Origin: an uncultured Clostridia bacterium
GTDB lineage: Bacteria; Bacillota; Clostridia; Oscillospirales; Oscillospiraceae
DNA length: 64,000 bases
Direction: 5' to 3'
Assembly: GCA_947649615.1 (NCBI GenBank)
Contig: CANSSG010000004.1
Span: 28,874 to 92,873, forward strand
A model generated the notes under the pieces. It had not been told where the DNA came from, ran no database searches, and saw nothing but the letters and a program-made list of their open reading frames with translations. Position 1 is the stretch's first letter, and every line of letters starts with the position of its first letter. Below, piece by piece: positions 25,302 through 34,446 of this stretch. Position numbers and translations under genes: made by a program.

Positions 25302-28300
25302 TTAAAACAGCGTAATCTGGCTGGTGTCCGCCATTCCGGCGAAGGCCCCCAGGGCCTTTAGCTGGTCGATGTGGGTCTTGGAAAGCTTATTGCAGCAGGT
25401 GGAAAATTCCTCGATGGAGATGAAATCCTTCCCCTTCCGCTTCTCCACCGTATCCAGGGCGGCGGTCTCCCCTAACCCCCGCACGGCGGTGAAGGGCGGA
25501 ATCAGGGCGTCCTCCCCCTTGAGGGTAAAACGGGTTGCCTGGGATTCGTAGATGCTGATGGGGTCGAACCGGAAGCCACGGAGGTAAAATTCATAGCAGA
25601 CCTCCAGCGTTACCGCAAGGTCCTGCTCCACGGCGGCGGCGTCCTTGTTGTTCCATATCTCCTGCAATTTCCGCTTGACGTTGTCAAACCCCGCGCAGCA
25701 GTATTCCGCGTCAAAGGCCTTCGCGCGGATGGAGAAAAACGTGGCATAAAAGGCCAGGGGCTTGTGAACCTTGAACCAGGCGATGCGGAAGGCCATCATC
25801 ACGTAGGCGACCGCGTGGGCCTTGGGAAACAGATAGCCGATTTTTGCCAGAGAGTCGATGTACCACTTGGGGACATCGTGCTCCTCCATGGCTTCCACCC
25901 AGCCCTCCTCAAAGCCGCCCTTTTTCACCTTGCCCTTTCGGACCGATTCCATAATCTTAAAGCTCATTTTCGGGTCCAGGCCCTTGGAAATCAGGTACAG
26001 CATGATGTCGTCGCGGCACCCTACCGTCTCCGTTACCGACGCCGTGCCGCTGACAATCAAGTCCCGGGCGTTGCCAATCCACACGTCCGTGCCGTGCGAG
26101 AAGCCGGAGAGCCGCACCAAAGTGTTGAAATCCTTCGGCTGGGTGTCCATGAGCATCTGGCGGGTAAACTTCGTGTTGAACTCCGGAATCGCTACCGCCC
26201 CGGTTGGCCCTAAAAGCGGGTCGTTCTCAAAGCCCAACGCCTTGCTAGTGGTGAACAGGCTCATGGTATCCGCGTCATCCAAGGGAATCTCGCGGGCGTT
26301 GACCTGGGTCAAATCCTCCATCATCCGAACCATGGACGGGTCGTCGTGGCCCAGCATGTCCAGCTTGAGCAGGTTGTCCTCCATGCAGTGGTATTCGAAA
26401 TGGGTGGTGATAATGTCGCTGTCGGCGGCATCCGCAGGATGCTGGACCGGGCAGAAATCCTCTACATCCAGGTCGTCCGGAACCACCACCAGTCCGCCGG
26501 GGTGCTGGCCGGTGGTGCGCTTGACACCTACGCAGCCCAGGGCAAGGCGGTTCTCCTCCGCGTGGCCGGGGTTCAGGCCGCGGGCTTCCAGGTACTTTTT
26601 TACGTAGCCGTAGGCGGTTTTCTCCGCCACAGTGCCGATGGTACCCGCACGGAACACCTGGGTCTCCCCAAACATCTCGATGGCGTGGCGGTGGGCGCGG
26701 GCCTGGTATTCGCCGGAGAAGTTCAGGTCGATATCCGGCACCTTGCCGCCGCCGTAGCCCAGGAATGTCTCAAAGGGGATGTCAAAGCCGTCCTTTACAT
26801 ACTTCGTCCCGCATGCCGGGCAGTCTTTGTCCGGCATGTCCGCGCCGCAGCCGTAGGAACCGTCCAAAATAAATTCGTTGTGCCTGCACTTGGGACAGCG
26901 GTAGTGGGGCGGCAGGGCGTTGACCTCCGTAATGCCCGACATGTAGGCCACCAGAGACGAGCCTACCGAGCCTCGCGAGCCTACCAGATAGCCGTTCTCC
27001 AACGACCGCTGAACCAGCTTTTGGGCCGACATGTACACCACGTCGTACTTCCCCAGGATGCCGCCCAGCTCTATGTTCAGACGGTCTATGATTAGCTGGG
27101 GCGGGTCCTCGCCATATAACTCGTGAACCTTGTCCCACACCAGGCGGTTCAAATCCTCCTCGGAGTTTTCCAGGCGGGGCGGGAACAGCTTGCCCTTGGG
27201 CAGAAGGTCGAAGGTCTCCACCTGGTCCGCGATGGCCCGGGTGTTGGTGACGACGACCTCCAAGGCTTTTTCCGCCCCAAGATAGGAAAATTCCTCCAGC
27301 ATCTCATCGGTGGATTTGAAATAGATGGGCAGCGGGTAGTCGCAGTCAGAGAATTTTTTCGTGTCCAGCAGAATGTGGCGGAATATCTCGTCCTCCGGGT
27401 CCAGGAAATGGACGTCGCCGGTGGCACACACCGGCTTGCCCAGCTCCTCCCCTAAACGGACGATGGTGCGGTTAAATTCCCGCAGCTCCTCCTCGTCCTT
27501 CGCCTTGCCGTCCCGGAGCATGAAGGCGTTGTTGCACAAGGGCTGGATTTCCAGGTAGTCGTAAAAGTCCGCGATGCGCTTTAATTCCGCCCAGTCCTTG
27601 TATTCCGCCACCGCTTGGAACAGTTCCCCGGCTTCGCAGGCGGAACCGATAATCAGGCCTTCCCGGCGGCGGATCAGCTCGTCCTTCGGGATAATGGGAT
27701 TGCGTTTAAAATATTTCAGATTGGACGCGGAAACCAGTTGATAGAGGTTTTTTAGCCCGGTTTTGTTCTTGGCAATCAGGATGATGTGTTTGGGCTTCCG
27801 GTTCGCATGGCCCTTTTTCCGCAGGGCGGGCATGGCCGCGTTAATCTGCTGGAGGCTGTGGATATCCATATCCGCCTCCATCCGCTGGAAAAAGTGGGGC
27901 AGGAACAGGCCGCAGGTGGCGGCGTCATCACTGGCACGGTGGTGCTGGAACGCCGGGAGGCGCAGGTGCTCCGCTACAATGTCCAGCTTGTACTTGCCCA
28001 GCTCCGGAAGCAGGTTTTGGGCTAAAATCAGGGTGTCTATGTACGTCGGCTGGAAATCCAGGCCCGCCGCCTTACACCCCGCGCGGATAAAACCGATGTC
28101 AAATTCCGCGTTGTGGGCTACCAGAGGACGGCCGTTGACAAAGGACAGGAAGTCCCGCAGGGCTTCCGCCGGCTTCGGCGCACCTTGCAGCATTTGGTCC
28201 GTGATGCCCGTGAGGGCGATGATCTCATTGCTCAGGTGCCGCCCGGGGTCTACGAAGGTCTGGAAACGATCCGTGATCTCGCCGTTTTGTATCACTACCG

Positions 28301-29279
28301 CGCCAATTTCCGTGATGGCTTCCTGGTTTACCTTCAAGCCGGTGGTCTCGATATCAAAGGCCACATATTCGCCGGTGAAAGGCGCGTCCTGCCCGCCGTG
28401 GACGGCAATCCGGTCGTCCAGGTTGTTGACAAAGTAGCCCTCCATGCCATAGAGTATCTTGATATCCTTGGCGGAGTGCCATGCGTCGGGAAAGCCCTGG
28501 ACTACGCCATGGTCGGTGATGGCAATGGCGGGATGGCCCCAGGCTTCCGCGCGGCGGACAATGTTGCCCTCGGGGCCTGCCTTGGGCGAGAGGGACGAGA
28601 GGGCGTCCATATTGGAAAACGTGGTGTGGGCATGAAGCTCCACACGCTTGACCGGGGCCGTGTCCTGGCGCATTTCATGGGGGTAGGAGGCAATGCTCTT
28701 GGGGTCCAGCAGGATGTCGCTGCCATCGCGGTTAAGCTTCACATAGCCCTGAACCTTCAGCCACATCCCCGGCTTGACATCCTTTTTCAGCTTGGCCTTC
28801 TCCTCCTTTTCCAGGTATTTGGTTACCCGGACGGAGGTCTTAAAATCGGTCATGTCAAAGGTGAGACAGTACACCCCCGGCCTGCGGGTCTCATAGAGAT
28901 CGGCGAAAAACACCTTCCCCGCCACCACCACGCTCCCCATCTTGGGGTTCAGCCCCTCCATGGGCTGCACCGCGCCCTTGATCTCCATGCCGTAAATGGC
29001 CTCGCTGCCCTTGGCCGCCGGACTGCTGGGAGCCGGGGCGGAAACGGTCTGGTGGATGGAGACCTTCTCCAAGGCGTAGGCCGACTTTACCGTCTCGGCC
29101 AAGGCGTCCTGGGCGTCCCCCAGGCCGGTGCGAACCGTCAGGGCCAGGTGCATGGCCCTCGCCGCCTTCTCAACCTCTACGGCGGTGAGATAGGCGCCAT
29201 CCAGACGGGAGCGCAGCTCCCAGGGCAGGGACAGGCCGGGAAACAGTTCAAAAAAGGGAATCTGCTGAGACATGATCAA
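25302..29279 (-). CDS. polC: DNA polymerase III alpha subunit, PolC (Gram-positive type)
   Basis: 1325 residues; the second ATG (29273) is 9 bases from AAGGAAGG and is the likelier start (1323 residues). Order: short N-terminal region, OB fold, PHP domain split by a DEDDh exonuclease (YVAFDIETTGLKVNQEAITEIG), zinc module with four cysteines (CPKCRHNEF...CPACGTKY) and polymerase core PDIDLNFSGEYQ. PolC is the replicative leading-strand polymerase of low-GC Gram-positives. Usual PolC is about 1430-1460 residues; the shortfall is at the N-terminus. pcrA lies just upstream in the same direction, 24 bases away. Confidence 0.96.
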   Translation of the reverse strand: MIMSQQIPFFELFPGLSLPWELRSRLDGAYLTAVEVEKAARAMHLALTVRTGLGDAQDALAETVKSAYALEKVSIHQTVSAPAPSSPAAKGSEAIYGMEIKGAVQPMEGLNPKMGSVVVAGKVFFADLYETRRPGVYCLTFDMTDFKTSVRVTKYLEKEEKAKLKKDVKPGMWLKVQGYVKLNRDGSDILLDPKSIASYPHEMRQDTAPVKRVELHAHTTFSNMDALSSLSPKAGPEGNIVRRAEAWGHPAIAITDHGVVQGFPDAWHSAKDIKILYGMEGYFVNNLDDRIAVHGGQDAPFTGEYVAFDIETTGLKVNQEAITEIGAVVIQNGEITDRFQTFVDPGRHLSNEIIALTGITDQMLQGAPKPAEALRDFLSFVNGRPLVAHNAEFDIGFIRAGCKAAGLDFQPTYIDTLILAQNLLPELGKYKLDIVAEHLRLPAFQHHRASDDAATCGLFLPHFFQRMEADMDIHSLQQINAAMPALRKKGHANRKPKHIILIAKNKTGLKNLYQLVSASNLKYFKRNPIIPKDELIRRREGLIIGSACEAGELFQAVAEYKDWAELKRIADFYDYLEIQPLCNNAFMLRDGKAKDEEELREFNRTIVRLGEELGKPVCATGDVHFLDPEDEIFRHILLDTKKFSDCDYPLPIYFKSTDEMLEEFSYLGAEKALEVVVTNTRAIADQVETFDLLPKGKLFPPRLENSEEDLNRLVWDKVHELYGEDPPQLIIDRLNIELGGILGKYDVVYMSAQKLVQRSLENGYLVGSRGSVGSSLVAYMSGITEVNALPPHYRCPKCRHNEFILDGSYGCGADMPDKDCPACGTKYVKDGFDIPFETFLGYGGGKVPDIDLNFSGEYQARAHRHAIEMFGETQVFRAGTIGTVAEKTAYGYVKKYLEARGLNPGHAEENRLALGCVGVKRTTGQHPGGLVVVPDDLDVEDFCPVQHPADAADSDIITTHFEYHCMEDNLLKLDMLGHDDPSMVRMMEDLTQVNAREIPLDDADTMSLFTTSKALGFENDPLLGPTGAVAIPEFNTKFTRQMLMDTQPKDFNTLVRLSGFSHGTDVWIGNARDLIVSGTASVTETVGCRDDIMLYLISKGLDPKMSFKIMESVRKGKVKKGGFEEGWVEAMEEHDVPKWYIDSLAKIGYLFPKAHAVAYVMMAFRIAWFKVHKPLAFYATFFSIRAKAFDAEYCCAGFDNVKRKLQEIWNNKDAAAVEQDLAVTLEVCYEFYLRGFRFDPISIYESQATRFTLKGEDALIPPFTAVRGLGETAALDTVEKRKGKDFISIEEFSTCCNKLSKTHIDQLKALGAFAGMADTSQITLF

Positions 29280-29303
29280 CCTTCCTTCTTATGTAAACAA
29301 CGT

Positions 29304-31757
29304 TCACAGCTTCGTGATGTGCTGGCCGGCAACCTTCAGCATCAGCTTCTTCGTCCCCGCGCCGTCAAAGGCCACCTCAAGCAGCGCGTCATTGCCCATA
29401 GGCCGGACCGACAGCACCATCCCCTTGCCGAACGTGCGGTGCTCAATGGCATCCCCCTTCTCCAAGGACAGCAGGCCGGAGGCCGGGGCGGCGCTGGGCG
29501 CGGTGAAGCCCGTGTCCCGCAAGGGACGGGGCTGGCGGCTGGACCGGGTATACATCTGGCTGCGGGCCGGCCCGCCTTCCGGCGCGCAGGTGGATGCGCC
29601 GGAAGCCCCTTCTCCGCCGCTCCAGGGGGCATGCGGCTCCCGCTTGCTCTGCCAGTCTACCGGTTCGGCGGGAAGCTCCTCCAAAAAACGGGAGGGGCGG
29701 TTGCTGCTGGTGCGGCCGTACAGCATCCGCTGGCGGGCGGTGGTCATGGTCAGACGCTCTCGGGCGCGGGTCATGGCCACGTAGCACAGGCGGCGCTCCT
29801 CCTCCATTTCTTCCTCCTCCCCTGCCGCGCGGAGACCGGGGAAAACGCCTTCGTCCATGCCTACTACATATACGTTAGGGAATTCCAGGCCCTTGGCGCT
29901 GTGCATCGTCATGAGAGACACCCAGTCGTCGCTTTCGGAGGAATTGTCCAGGTCTGTGTACAGGGCTACGCTGTCCAAAAAGCCCGCCAAGGAAGAATCG
30001 TCAGGGCTGTTCTCCAAAAAGCCCAGGATGCTGGAACGAAGTTCCTGGACGTTCTCAATACGGCCCCGGCTCTCCATGTCCTTTTTCTCCTCAAGGGCCT
30101 TGATGTAACGGCTCTTTTCGCACAGTTCATCGTACAACTCCGGCAGGGCCAGCGTTTCTTCCAGTTCACGCAGCTCCGATATCACGGCAGTAAAGGCCAA
30201 CAGCTTGACAGCGGTGGTCTTGAGGGCGGGGTATTGGTCCGCGTGAGAAAGGATGTCCCAGAGACTAACGCCTTGTTCCGCCGCAAGCTGGGCCGCGCGG
30301 TCCATGGTAGTGCCGCCAATTCCGCGGGCGGGGACGTTCACAATGCGGCGTAAGCGCAGGTCGTCGGCTGGGTTGTTGATGACGCACAAATAGGCCAGCA
30401 TATCCTTGACCTCCGCGCGGTCGAAGAATTTCATGCCGCCGTAGACCTTGTAGGGAATGCCGTTGCGCTTGAGGGCCATTTCCAGGGCGTTGGACTGGGC
30501 GTTCATCCGGTAAAGCACCGCATTGTCGCGCCAATCCTCCTGCCTGGCCCGGCTCTCCAATATCTTGCCCGCAATGTAGTTGGCCTCGTCCGTTTCGCTG
30601 AATACCGTCTTGACCAGAACCTTCTCCCCCGGGCCGGACTGGGTCCAGAGGGTCTTGCCTTTGCGCCCGGCGTTGTTCTTGATTACCGCGTTGGCCGCGT
30701 CCAGAATATTCTGGGTGGAGCGGTAGTTCTGCTCCAGACGGATGGTGCGGCAGGAGGCGTACTGCTTCTCGAAGTTCAGGATGTTCTCAATGTTCGCGCC
30801 CCGGAAACGGTAGATGGATTGGTCGTCGTCCCCCACTACGCAGATGTTCTCGTACCCGCCCGCCAGCAGACGGGCCAGCATGTACTGCAAATGGTTGGTG
30901 TCCTGGTACTCGTCGATGAGGACGTAGCGGAATTTCCGCTGGTAATAGTCTCGGACCTCCGGGTCCTTTTGCAGAAGGTGGACGGTGTGCAGTATGATAT
31001 CGTCAAAGTCCATGGCGTTGGCTTCCCGCAGGCGGCGCTGGTAGCCTGCGTATATTTCCGCGATGCGGGGCATCCGCCAGTCGTGGGACGTGCGGGTCTC
31101 CTGGGCAAACTGCTCGGGCGTCCAGTCCTTGTCCTTGGCGTTGGATATGATGGACAGCACAGAACGGGGCTGGAACTCCTTCTCATCCAGGCTCAGCGCC
31201 TTCAGCACGTCCTTGATGACCCGCTTGCTGTCGTCTGTGTCGTAAATGGTGAAATTGCTGTCAAATCCGGCGCCTAAACGCTCTACGTCCCGCCGGAGGA
31301 TGCGGATGCAGGCCGAATGGAACGTCGCCGCCCAAATATCCCGGGACGCGGGGCCGCACATCCGCTCCAAACGCTCCTTCAGCTCCCCCGCCGCCTTGTT
31401 GGTGAACGTGATGGCGATCACAGACCAGGGTACCGCCGGCTCAACGGCGCATAGGCGGACCGCTTCCCGCCAGTCCTCCGGGGATGGGGCCTCCGGGAAA
31501 TTCTCCAAAAAGGCCAAGTCCTGTTCGCCCGCCCAATCGGGAACCTCCTCCGTGTCCGCGCCCCGGCCAAAGGTCAGCAGGTTGTCTACGCGGTTGATCA
31601 GTACCGTGGTCTTGCCGCTGCCCGCGCCGGCCAGCAGCAGCAATGGGCCTTCCGCAGCCAGCACCGCGTCCCGCTGGCGGGGGTTCATCCGGGCGTAGCG
31701 GCGGGCTATCACCGCCCGGCGGGCGGCGGCGTACCGTTGGTTGAAATCTTTGGTCAT
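29304..31757 (-). CDS. pcrA: ATP-dependent DNA helicase PcrA (UvrD/Rep family)
   Basis: 817 residues from the ATG at 31755-31757 (MTKDFNQRYAAAR), chosen because AGAGACGAG lies upstream; a longer frame would add 34 unrelated residues. Motifs: LAGAGSGKTT (Walker A), DEYQDTN (motif II), GDDDQSIYRFRGA (III) and VYVVGMDEGVFPGLRA. The C-terminus ends in a Tudor-like PcrA tail (MVLSVRPMGNDALLEVAFDG). It unwinds DNA in repair, plasmid replication and at stalled forks. Immediately upstream of polC on the same strand, so replication genes are probably co-transcribed. A long leader holds a repeat element copy. Confidence 0.95.
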   Translation of the reverse strand: MTKDFNQRYAAARRAVIARRYARMNPRQRDAVLAAEGPLLLLAGAGSGKTTVLINRVDNLLTFGRGADTEEVPDWAGEQDLAFLENFPEAPSPEDWREAVRLCAVEPAVPWSVIAITFTNKAAGELKERLERMCGPASRDIWAATFHSACIRILRRDVERLGAGFDSNFTIYDTDDSKRVIKDVLKALSLDEKEFQPRSVLSIISNAKDKDWTPEQFAQETRTSHDWRMPRIAEIYAGYQRRLREANAMDFDDIILHTVHLLQKDPEVRDYYQRKFRYVLIDEYQDTNHLQYMLARLLAGGYENICVVGDDDQSIYRFRGANIENILNFEKQYASCRTIRLEQNYRSTQNILDAANAVIKNNAGRKGKTLWTQSGPGEKVLVKTVFSETDEANYIAGKILESRARQEDWRDNAVLYRMNAQSNALEMALKRNGIPYKVYGGMKFFDRAEVKDMLAYLCVINNPADDLRLRRIVNVPARGIGGTTMDRAAQLAAEQGVSLWDILSHADQYPALKTTAVKLLAFTAVISELRELEETLALPELYDELCEKSRYIKALEEKKDMESRGRIENVQELRSSILGFLENSPDDSSLAGFLDSVALYTDLDNSSESDDWVSLMTMHSAKGLEFPNVYVVGMDEGVFPGLRAAGEEEEMEEERRLCYVAMTRARERLTMTTARQRMLYGRTSSNRPSRFLEELPAEPVDWQSKREPHAPWSGGEGASGASTCAPEGGPARSQMYTRSSRQPRPLRDTGFTAPSAAPASGLLSLEKGDAIEHRTFGKGMVLSVRPMGNDALLEVAFDGAGTKKLMLKVAGQHITKL

Positions 31758-31781
31758 GTGGTGTTCTCGTCTCTCTTTCCC

Positions 31782-31866
31782 AGGGCATGCCTGAAAATGG
31801 CAAGCGCCTGAACAGCGGCCCTCTTCCCGCCCCTGCCCATCCTGCCCCGTCTCAAGCAAGCCCTAA
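31782..31866. repeat. MITE-like element copy 1 (85 bp) in the pcrA leader
   Basis: Ends are an imperfect inverted repeat: left AGGGCATGCCTGAAAATGG, right TCTCAAGCAAGCCCTAA (reverse complement TTAGGGCTTGCTTGAGA). The interior shares CGCC..AACAGCGGC with the copy at 36085-36246 but lacks about 75 bp of its middle. No open frame. Confidence 0.65.
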
Positions 31867-31880
31867 TATTCTCATCCCCT

Positions 31881-31909
31881 ATTTTACTATCCTTCGGCGG
31901 CTGGGTCAA
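31881..31909 (-). promoter_or_regulatory. promoter of pcrA-polC
   Basis: Minus strand TTGACC (31904-31909), 17-base spacer, TAAAAT (31881-31886). Transcription would pass through repeat copy 1 before reaching pcrA. Confidence 0.65.
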
Positions 31910-31913
31910 CGGG

Positions 31914-31980
31914 TTTTTTGCCTTGCCCGGCGAAAAAACATCCCGCCCTTGTCCATTCCGCCATTTATGAAACAAGCCCT
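31914..31980. repeat. right half of the same MITE-like element (fragment)
   Basis: TTTTGCCTTG.CCGR.G.AAAA.CA.CCCGCCCTTG.CC matches the right half of the copy at 36085-36246, ending in AACAAGCCCT like the other right ends. The left end is missing. The rsmD -35 box begins at its last base. Confidence 0.55.
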
Positions 31981-32008
31981 TGTATTATAAGCCGGTTTGC
32001 GGTAGAAT
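31980..32008 (+). promoter_or_regulatory. promoter of rsmD-coaD
   Basis: TTGTAT (31980-31985), 17-base spacer, TAGAAT (32003-32008), 64 bases before the rsmD ATG. Confidence 0.6.
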
Positions 32009-32071
32009 ACGGGTATCATGCAATGCGGGGCGTCCAAGCCCCCGTTCAATGCAAGCAGAAAGGGAGAAATC

Positions 32072-32629
32072 ATGCGAGTCATTACCGGAACCGCACGGGG
32101 AAGGCGGTTGAAAGAATTGTCGGGTCTCGAAACCCGCCCAACTGCCAGCCGCGTTAAAGAAGGCATCTTTAATATCATCCAGTTCGATATCGAGGGAAGA
32201 AGGATTTTAGACCTATTCGCCGGGACAGGCCAGCTCGGCATCGAAGCGCTCAGCCGCGGCGCGGCGTCCGCCGTCTTCGTGGAGCAGCGCAGGGACGCCG
32301 TGTCCCTTATCCAGGATAACCTGAAGCTTACCGGGTTGGAAAAAAATGCCAGGGTCATCTGCGGGGAGGCGGGCGCGTTCCTCTCCTCTGCCAGGGAGAA
32401 GTTCGACATCATCTTTATGGACCCCCCCTACCCGGCGAATTTATGGAAAAATACGTTATTTGCCATCTCTCAGTTTGACATTTTGTCGAACCATGGTATA
32501 ATAGTCTGTGAATCTCCCGCCAGTTTGGACATGCCCGCTATGGAGCCGCCCTACTTCCTGCGGAAAACTTACCGCTATGGAAATACTAAAATTACCACCT
32601 TCTTCCGGGAGGAGGGCGCGGAATCATGA
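32072..32629 (+). CDS. rsmD: 16S rRNA (guanine966-N2)-methyltransferase
   Basis: 185 residues from the ATG at 32072 (MRVITGTARGRRL), with AAAGGGAGAAATC upstream; an earlier ATG at 32018 adds 18 unrelated residues. SAM-binding DLFAGTGQLGIEALSRG (about 47-63) and the catalytic DPPY in FMDPPYPANL are visible. It methylates G966 of 16S rRNA in assembled 30S subunits. Its stop overlaps the coaD start (ATGA), the usual rsmD-coaD pairing of bacteria. Confidence 0.94.
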   Translation: MRVITGTARGRRLKELSGLETRPTASRVKEGIFNIIQFDIEGRRILDLFAGTGQLGIEALSRGAASAVFVEQRRDAVSLIQDNLKLTGLEKNARVICGEAGAFLSSAREKFDIIFMDPPYPANLWKNTLFAISQFDILSNHGIIVCESPASLDMPAMEPPYFLRKTYRYGNTKITTFFREEGAES

Positions 32630-33111
32630 GGACCGCCGTCTGCCCAGGCAGCTTTGACCCGATTACCGTGGGCCATTTGGACCTTGTCTGCCGCGCAGCC
32701 GCTATTTTTGACCAGGTCGTCCTATGCGTCATGGTCAATGGCGAAAAACGGCATATGTTCTCCTTGGAAGAACGGCTGGAACTGGCCCGCGCCGCGACAG
32801 CGGCGCTGCCTAACGTCCGCGCGGAAGCCTGCGGCGGACTGCTGGCTGAGTTCGCGAAGGACCAGGGCGCCTGCGCCCTGGTCAAGGGCGTCAGAGGCGG
32901 AGGAGACCTGGACTGGGAAACGCAGATGGCGCAGATCAACCGGGACCTCAACCCGGGGCTGGACACCATCCTCCTCCCCGCGCGGCCCGAACACCTGCAC
33001 ATCAGTTCTACCCTGGCCCGGGAGATGCTCCGCCATCACCAGGACTTGGAACGCTATATCCCCGCCGGCGCTATGGACGCCTTGAATCGGATCAGACAAG
33101 GAAAGGTATGA
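32626..33111 (+). CDS. coaD: phosphopantetheine adenylyltransferase
   Basis: 161 residues. The nucleotidyltransferase motif PGSFDPITVGHLDL (7-20) with the TxGH signature, KGVRGGGDLDWE, and ISSTLAREM near the C-terminus are all CoaD marks. It makes dephospho-CoA from 4'-phosphopantetheine, the penultimate step of CoA synthesis. Start overlaps the rsmD stop by four bases; the coiled-coil gene begins 7 bases after. Confidence 0.96.
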   Translation: MRTAVCPGSFDPITVGHLDLVCRAAAIFDQVVLCVMVNGEKRHMFSLEERLELARAATAALPNVRAEACGGLLAEFAKDQGACALVKGVRGGGDLDWETQMAQINRDLNPGLDTILLPARPEHLHISSTLAREMLRHHQDLERYIPAGAMDALNRIRQGKV

Positions 33112-33118
33112 TGTTATT

Positions 33119-33628
33119 ATGGCTAACGACGTGTTTTATTTGATTGATCTGCTCTATGAAATGATCGACGGCGCGAGAAGCGTGGCCTTCTCCCCGGATA
33201 AATGCACCATTATCCGGGACGACGCGCTGGAGCTGCTGGAACAGCTCCGGGGCGAGCTGCCCGCCGAATTGAAAAAAGCCCAGGATTTGATCCGGCGCAG
33301 GGACGATTACGTGGAAGAAGCCAAAAAAGAAGCCGAACGCATCCGCCGGCAGGCGGAACTGGACGCGAAAACCATCGTGGGCGAGAGCGAAATCGCCCGG
33401 GTGGCCCGGGACAAGGCCCGGGATATGGTCACCCAGGCCAACGACCGCTCGAAGGCAATCATCAGCGTGGCCAACGAGTACACCGACGACGCCCTCCGCC
33501 GTACCGAGGAGGCAATCCAGCAGGCGTTGGAGGAGGTCCGGGAATCCCGCGCCAGGTTCCGCGCCGTCTCAAGAGAGAAATTGCAGTCCCAACAGGCCGC
33601 CCGCGCCGAGGAGCATGGGCAGAAATAG
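33119..33628 (+). CDS. coiled-coil protein of unknown function, resembling ATPase stalk subunits
   Basis: 169 residues. After a short N-terminal helix (MANDVFYLIDLLYEMIDGARS), nearly the whole protein from about 45 on is charged, Ala/Glu/Arg-rich amphipathic helix (AQDLIRRRDDYVEEAKKEAERIRRQAEL). Similar small proteins behind coaD in Clostridia are often annotated as V-type ATPase subunit H/E-like, which rests on coiled-coil similarity only. Third gene of the rsmD-coaD operon; a terminator follows. A structural or scaffold role is possible, nothing catalytic is seen. Confidence 0.7.
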   Translation: MANDVFYLIDLLYEMIDGARSVAFSPDKCTIIRDDALELLEQLRGELPAELKKAQDLIRRRDDYVEEAKKEAERIRRQAELDAKTIVGESEIARVARDKARDMVTQANDRSKAIISVANEYTDDALRRTEEAIQQALEEVRESRARFRAVSREKLQSQQAARAEEHGQK

Positions 33629-33708
33629 ATGGAGCATACATAGTTGGACGCGGAGGCAGGAGCCTGCGCGCCCTTCCTTTTGGAGAAATATGCGCCGTAT
33701 ACGCACAT

Positions 33709-33749
33709 CCGTCCGCCCTGCGCCGAATCGCTTGGCGGACGGTTTTTTT
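33709..33749 (+). terminator. terminator after the rsmD-coaD operon
   Basis: CCGTCCGCC (33709-33717) pairs with GGCGGACGG (33734-33742), followed by seven T. The 80 bases between the coiled-coil gene and this hairpin hold nothing else recognisable. Confidence 0.9.
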
Positions 33750-33845
33750 GTGCCGGTTTGTAGAACAAGCGTTTTCTGTCCCAAATTCTTTCACTTTTTG
33801 CGTATATTCGACAGTTTTCCTGGTGAAAAAATTTGTAATTCGCTA

Positions 33846-33874
33846 TTGCTTTTCTGACTGGATTGCCGTATACT
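33846..33874 (+). promoter_or_regulatory. dcw cluster promoter
   Basis: TTGCTT (33846-33851), 17-base spacer, TATACT (33869-33874), directly ahead of the MraZ boxes. Confidence 0.7.
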
Positions 33875-33881
33875 TAATGAT

Positions 33882-33907
33882 GTGGTGAAAAGTGGGGCAA
33901 AGTAGTG
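33882..33907 (+). promoter_or_regulatory. MraZ operator: three GTGGGN-like boxes with 10-bp period
   Basis: GTGGTG-AAAA-GTGGGG-CAAA-GTAGTG. Boxes start at 33882, 33892 and 33902. MraZ binds tandem GTGGGN repeats spaced by four bases in the leader of its own operon and represses the dcw cluster. The position just downstream of the -10 box fits repression. Confidence 0.8.
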
Positions 33908-34012
33908 CACTTTCCCTGTTGCAGCCACAGGCGGGGCCGTCTGTTCCCCCTCGCTCCCTTCTTGACGGCCCGGCTGTGCGCCGGGACTGCGGCGGGAAAG
34001 GCGGCGGGCTTC

Positions 34013-34429
34013 GTGATCGGCCAGTATCAACACAATATCGACGCTAAGGGCCGCCTGTTTATCCCCGCCAAGTTCCGGGAAGAGCTGGGGGATTCCTTCT
34101 ATGTCGCCATCGGCCTGGACGGATGCCTGTCGGTTTACTCCGATACCAAGTGGGAGGACTTGATGGCTAAGTTCCACGCCCTGCCGGTCTCCCAGGCCAC
34201 GAAGATGCGCGCCTTCTTCGCCAAGGCCGCCAAGTGCGAGCCGGACGCCCAGGGGCGCATCCTTATCCCCGCCCACCTGCGGCAGTATGCCGCCCTGGAA
34301 CGGGAAGTGATTATCAACGGTATGTCCAAATGCCTGGAGCTTTGGAATCCGGAGCGCTGGGCGCCTATTGAGGACGCCGGACTTGATCCGGAAAATCTGG
34401 CCGCGGCGATGGAAGAATTGGGCTTCTGA
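34013..34429 (+). CDS. mraZ: transcriptional regulator MraZ
   Basis: 138 residues from a GTG at 34013. The family begins right before xIGxYQHNIDAKGRL, so the GTG (reading IGQYQHNIDAKGRLFIPAKF) fits; the longer frame to 33905 would add 36 unrelated residues across the operator. It contains the two SpoVT/AbrB-like repeats (DAKGRLFIPAKFREEL and DAQGRILIPAHLRQYA). It autoregulates the dcw operon through the boxes at 33882-33907. rsmH starts 17 bases on. Confidence 0.92.
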   Translation: MIGQYQHNIDAKGRLFIPAKFREELGDSFYVAIGLDGCLSVYSDTKWEDLMAKFHALPVSQATKMRAFFAKAAKCEPDAQGRILIPAHLRQYAALEREVIINGMSKCLELWNPERWAPIEDAGLDPENLAAAMEELGF

Positions 34430-34446
34430 TGGAATTTGTGTGAACT

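Noticed and set aside
28113..30353. Long plus-strand open frame opposite polC/pcrA
   Set aside because: It is the antisense of two clear conserved genes in GC-rich DNA and has no family resemblance or ribosome site.
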